Shown here piece after piece: positions 58,907-64,000 of a stretch of 64,000 nucleotides of DNA; positions within the stretch are counted from its first letter, which is position 1, and each line of letters begins with the position of its first letter. The translations under genes were made by a program, and so were the position numbers. The notes beneath the pieces are model-generated. The model did no database searches. It saw only the letters and a list, made by a program, of their open reading frames with translations, and had not been told where the DNA came from. The DNA is taken from the NCBI RefSeq assembly GCF_003149535.1, contig NZ_QGDB01000001.1, forward strand, positions 372,001 through 436,000, given 5' to 3'. Source of the stretch: Falsochrobactrum shanghaiense (GTDB taxonomy: Bacteria > Pseudomonadota > Alphaproteobacteria > Rhizobiales > Rhizobiaceae).

Positions 58907-59013
58907 TAAAGCGCGTCGCGATCTTTCAGATTCGCTCCTTGCGCTTTAAGTTGTTGTTTTTACGCATGTCGTTATCCCGAAACCGGTTCCCACTTTCAGG
59001 CGACATGCTCTAA
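58907..59013. repeat. Two-hairpin intergenic repeat, copy G (107 bp)
   Basis: Full-length copy, TAAAGCGCG to CTCTAA, three differences from copy E at 42498-42604, 16.3 kb away. It starts 21 bp upstream of the DUF1223 ATG, so it would lie in or beside that gene's leader. Confidence 0.85.
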
Positions 59014-59104
59014 TGGTTGCATCTATTATGCAGGATTTCACCGTTCAATAGGAATTCACGTTGCAGTGAAAAGCGGCCACGACAGCGTGAGCAGCCCTTT
59101 CATG

Positions 59105-59136
59105 AAAAAGCCGCCGGATTGCTCCGGCGGCTTTCG
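59105..59136 (-). terminator. Rho-independent terminator after acnA
   Basis: A 12-bp stem AAAGCCGCCGGA (59107-59118) / TCCGGCGGCTTT (59123-59134) with a 4-nt loop. Read on the minus strand it ends in five T, 23 bp after the acnA stop. Confidence 0.92.
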
Positions 59137-59156
59137 ATTTTATATCCTGTAGGAAA

Positions 59157-61844
<2,688 letters not shown>

Positions 61845-62156
61845 GGGTTCGTCCTTCATGCTACTGGCCGGAAAACCAGGACGAACGCCTAGGCTAGCGT
61901 TTCAAGGACGCGCCAAGGTGCGGGTGCAGTCATTTCCGCTGTCCGTCCCGAAACTCATGCCCGCAAAGGCGCTAAGTGTTTGAGATCGGCCAAAAATGGT
62001 TTCCACGCCGACCGCTGGCATGGTAGCTCTCATATAGAGAGTTTTCTAAAACGATTCCAGACTGAATCTTACGAATTTATCGCCTTGCGGCGAAATGTTG
62101 CGACAGGTCCGTTCAGGTTCCGCAAGATGCGGCCTGAAGCGGCCCAAGGAGAGAAA
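61845..62156. other. Divergent intergenic region acnA / ccmA
   Basis: A 312-bp gap with promoters for both directions. It contains the inverted repeat CTCTC-ATATA-GAGAG (62027-62041) beside TTCTAAA (62044-62050), a half-site of the iron control element. No coding frame is supported; the ccmA frame is open upstream but its ribosome site fixes the start at 62157. Confidence 0.5.
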
Positions 62157-62774
62157 ATGCGGCTTGAGGCCGACAAACTGGCAGGCGAGCGCGGCGGCGA
62201 GAGGGTTTTCTCAGCCCTCTCCTTTGACCTGTCTTCGGGCGAGGCGCTGGTCGTCACCGGGCCGAACGGCTCTGGAAAATCGACATTGCTGCGAATCATC
62301 TGCGGCCTGCTTGCTGCCGCTGAAGGCGGGGTGGAACTGACCGAGGCGGGAGAACCATTGCCGGTGCGCGCGGCCTGTCATTACCTTGGCCATCAGAACG
62401 CCATGAAGCCCGCTTTGAGCGTGCGCGAAAATCTGGTTTTCTGGCAGAAATTCAACGGTGCCGCGGCGCTCGCAATAGACGAGGCACTGGAGGCGGTCGA
62501 TCTGCCGGGGGTGGAGCATCTGCCTTTCGGCTATCTGTCCACCGGCCAGAAGCGCCGCGTTTCCATTGCCAAAATTCTGGTCAGCCATCGCCCGCTCTGG
62601 ATCGTGGATGAGCCGACCGCCGGTCTCGACAAGGCTTCCGAAACCCGCTTTGCAACACTGATGCGCGAACATATGCGCGAAGGCGGGATGATCGTCGCAG
62701 CCACCCATATTCCTTTGGGCCTCGAAAACATCAGGACGCTCGATATGGCCGCCTATGCACCAGAGGCTGCCTGA
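62157..62774 (+). CDS. ccmA: Cytochrome c maturation ABC transporter ATPase CcmA
   Basis: ATPase of the CcmABCD complex that releases holo-CcmE, the haem chaperone. The 205-residue product has Walker A GPNGSGKST (about 34-42), the ABC signature LSTGQKRRVSIAKIL, and Walker B LWIVDEPTAGLD. The start at 62157 follows AAGGAGAG; the frame is open 59 codons further but lacks similarity. The stop overlaps the ccmB start (TGATG). CcmA is unusually short, as here, for an ABC ATPase. Confidence 0.95.
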   Translation: MRLEADKLAGERGGERVFSALSFDLSSGEALVVTGPNGSGKSTLLRIICGLLAAAEGGVELTEAGEPLPVRAACHYLGHQNAMKPALSVRENLVFWQKFNGAAALAIDEALEAVDLPGVEHLPFGYLSTGQKRRVSIAKILVSHRPLWIVDEPTAGLDKASETRFATLMREHMREGGMIVAATHIPLGLENIRTLDMAAYAPEAA

Positions 62775-63439
62775 TGCTGGCGCTGCTGCTTCGCGACATG
62801 CGGCTGAGCATTCGCGCCGGAGGCGGCGCGCTGATCGGCATATTGTTCTTTTTGGCAGTGATTTCCGTCATGCCGTTCGGCGTCGGGCCTGATCTCAATC
62901 TTCTGGCGCGGATCGGTCCGGCCATGTTGTGGATCGGCGCGCTTTTGGCGACATTGCTCGGCCTCGACCGGCTGTTTCAGGCCGACCGCGAGGATGGCTC
63001 GCTCGATCTTCTGCTGATCGGTGCAGAGCGGCACATGCTGCCTTTCACCGTATTCGTGAAATGCGTCGCGCACTGGCTGGCGAGCGTTCTGCCGCTGGTG
63101 ATCGCATCGCCCATGCTGGGCCTCTTCATGAATATGGACGCGACAGCGATTGGCGCGACGATGCTGACACTTCTGGTCGGCACGCCTGCCATCGCCTTTA
63201 TCGGCGCGGTCGGGGCTGCGCTGGCGGTAGCGTTACCGCGCGGCGGACTGCTTGTTTCGGTGATCGTGCTGCCACTGACCATTCCGGTGCTGATTTTCGG
63301 CGTGTCGGCCTCTTACGGCGCGACCGATGCGGTTGCACCATTTCTGGCGCCGTTCCTTATTCTTGCCGCGCTGACATTGTTTTTCGCGGTTTTAGGCCCG
63401 CTCGCCGCCAGTGCGGCACTGAAAACATCTGCGGATTGA
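62774..63439 (+). CDS. ccmB: Haem exporter / cytochrome c maturation protein CcmB
   Basis: Membrane subunit of the CcmAB ATPase. The 221-residue product has six hydrophobic segments and the family phrases LLRDMRLSIRAGGGAL (N-terminus), FQADREDGSLDLLL and the P-rich TIPVLIFGVSA. The family length is about 220. Translation is probably coupled to ccmA through the one-base overlap. A repeat hairpin starts at its stop codon and separates it from ccmC by 111 bp. Confidence 0.95.
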   Translation: MLALLLRDMRLSIRAGGGALIGILFFLAVISVMPFGVGPDLNLLARIGPAMLWIGALLATLLGLDRLFQADREDGSLDLLLIGAERHMLPFTVFVKCVAHWLASVLPLVIASPMLGLFMNMDATAIGATMLTLLVGTPAIAFIGAVGAALAVALPRGGLLVSVIVLPLTIPVLIFGVSASYGATDAVAPFLAPFLILAALTLFFAVLGPLAASAALKTSAD

Positions 63440-63486
63440 GCATGAGCCTATCCGAAAACCGGCTTCCGCTTTTCGGGATCATGCTC
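63438..63486. repeat. Intergenic hairpin repeat, copy H, inside the ccm operon
   Basis: GAGCATGA (63438-63445) pairs with TCATGCTC (63479-63486) around TCCGAAAA (63451-63458) and TTTTCGGGA (63470-63478), loop core CCGGCTTCCGC. It overlaps the ccmB stop codon and lies between ccmB and ccmC. Confidence 0.8.
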
Positions 63487-63550
63487 GACGGATTGACGCA
63501 GTTGATTGCGATCAATTGAACAGCACGGCGGGGAAAGGTAAATAAAGGCC

Positions 63551-64000
63551 ATGACGAAAGAAATGACCAGAGCCGCAAGCTGGCTCGATCTTGCCAATCC
63601 CACGCGCTTTCTCGGCTTTGCCGGGCGTGTCCTGCCATGGCTGGCCGGGCTTTCGGCGCTGTTTCTGGCCGTGGGCCTCTATATGGTCTTTCTTTCGCCC
63701 GAAGATTATCAGCAGGGCATCACCGTGCGCATCATGTATATCCATGTGCCTTTCGCATGGCTTGCCATGATGTGCTATTCGATCATGGCGGTTTCCTCGC
63801 TCGGCACGCTGGTCTGGCGGCATCCGCTGGCCGATGTTTCGGTGCGCGCAGCAGCCCCGCTGGGTGCGGTCTTCACAGCGCTGGCCCTTGCCACCGGCTC
63901 GCTCTGGGGCAAGCCCATGTGGGGCACATGGTGGGTTTGGGATGCGCGGCTCACTTCCGTCTTTGTACTGTTTTTGATGTATCTGGGCATTATCGCGCTT
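63551..64000 (+). CDS. ccmC: Haem handling protein CcmC, N-terminal part
   Basis: Partial; the right window edge cuts it after 150 codons. CcmC loads haem onto CcmE in the periplasm. Visible are three or four hydrophobic segments, the first conserved histidine in IMYIHVPFAW, and the tryptophan-rich haem-binding WWD motif as WGTWWVWDARLTS (about 124-136). The ATG is 111 bp after ccmB, beyond a repeat hairpin, with GGGGAAAGG about 16 bp upstream and AAGG close to the start. The ccmD and later genes would be expected outside the window. Confidence 0.95.
   Translation, partial: MTKEMTRAASWLDLANPTRFLGFAGRVLPWLAGLSALFLAVGLYMVFLSPEDYQQGITVRIMYIHVPFAWLAMMCYSIMAVSSLGTLVWRHPLADVSVRAAAPLGAVFTALALATGSLWGKPMWGTWWVWDARLTSVFVLFLMYLGIIAL

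Overview
The window is a 64 kb piece of chromosome from an alphaproteobacterium of the Brucella/Ochrobactrum group (Rhizobiales). This rests on gene content seen in the sequence: an ornithine-lipid acyltransferase, a giant cyclic beta-1,2-glucan synthase, an Omp25/Omp31-type porin, RegB/RegA, DUF2794 and DUF1223 proteins, a malic enzyme with a phosphotransacetylase tail, the glnD-murJ-trpS order, and short two-hairpin intergenic repeats of the Brucella palindromic-repeat type. Genes are densely packed. I saw no rRNA, tRNA, CRISPR array, prophage or insertion sequence.

Layout. 1-2571 (minus): start of rpoN, then lptB, lptA, lptC for LPS transport. 2942-8289 (plus): sppA, ihfB, a LapA-domain protein, two RNA methyltransferases, lspA and olsB. 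8324-11056 (minus): mutS. 11214-20473 (plus): malic enzyme, glnD, murJ, trpS, a universal stress protein and an Nfu-type Fe-S protein. 20663-26536: an L,D-transpeptidase, mmcB, the regB-regA redox two-component system and hrpB. 26662-29668 (plus): a glutathione-dependent formaldehyde detoxification cluster, frmR - frmA - DUF1345 membrane protein - fghA. 29750-41319: cytochrome P450, gyrB, a DEAD-box helicase, polA, an M20 peptidase and a short RNase D. 41555-48129: porin, a class A PBP, an SDR, a PfkB sugar kinase and pncB. 48211-56808 (minus): cgs, 8.6 kb. 57147-61844 (minus): DUF2794, DUF1223, acnA. 62157-64000 (plus): ccmA, ccmB and the start of ccmC for cytochrome c maturation.

Themes. 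Much of the window builds the envelope: LPS transport, lipoprotein processing, ornithine lipid, peptidoglycan synthesis and cross-linking, an outer membrane porin and periplasmic glucan. A second group handles redox and iron: RegBA, Nfu, aconitase, Ccm, P450 and formaldehyde detoxification. Most of the genes are ordinary core genes.

The new-looking material is in the gaps. There are three half-sites at 11-bp steps resembling a Pho box before olsB, an Irr/ICE-like dyad before nfu, and an FrmR-type operator inside the frmR promoter. A dispersed family of hairpin repeats shows compensatory arm changes, and one copy supplies the stop codons of two convergent genes. The last codons of the M20 peptidase gene are duplicated, with only third-position differences. 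A hairpin-rich leader precedes that same gene. No wholly new multi-gene system was identified; the strongest candidate for an under-described component is the DUF1345 membrane protein inside the formaldehyde cluster.
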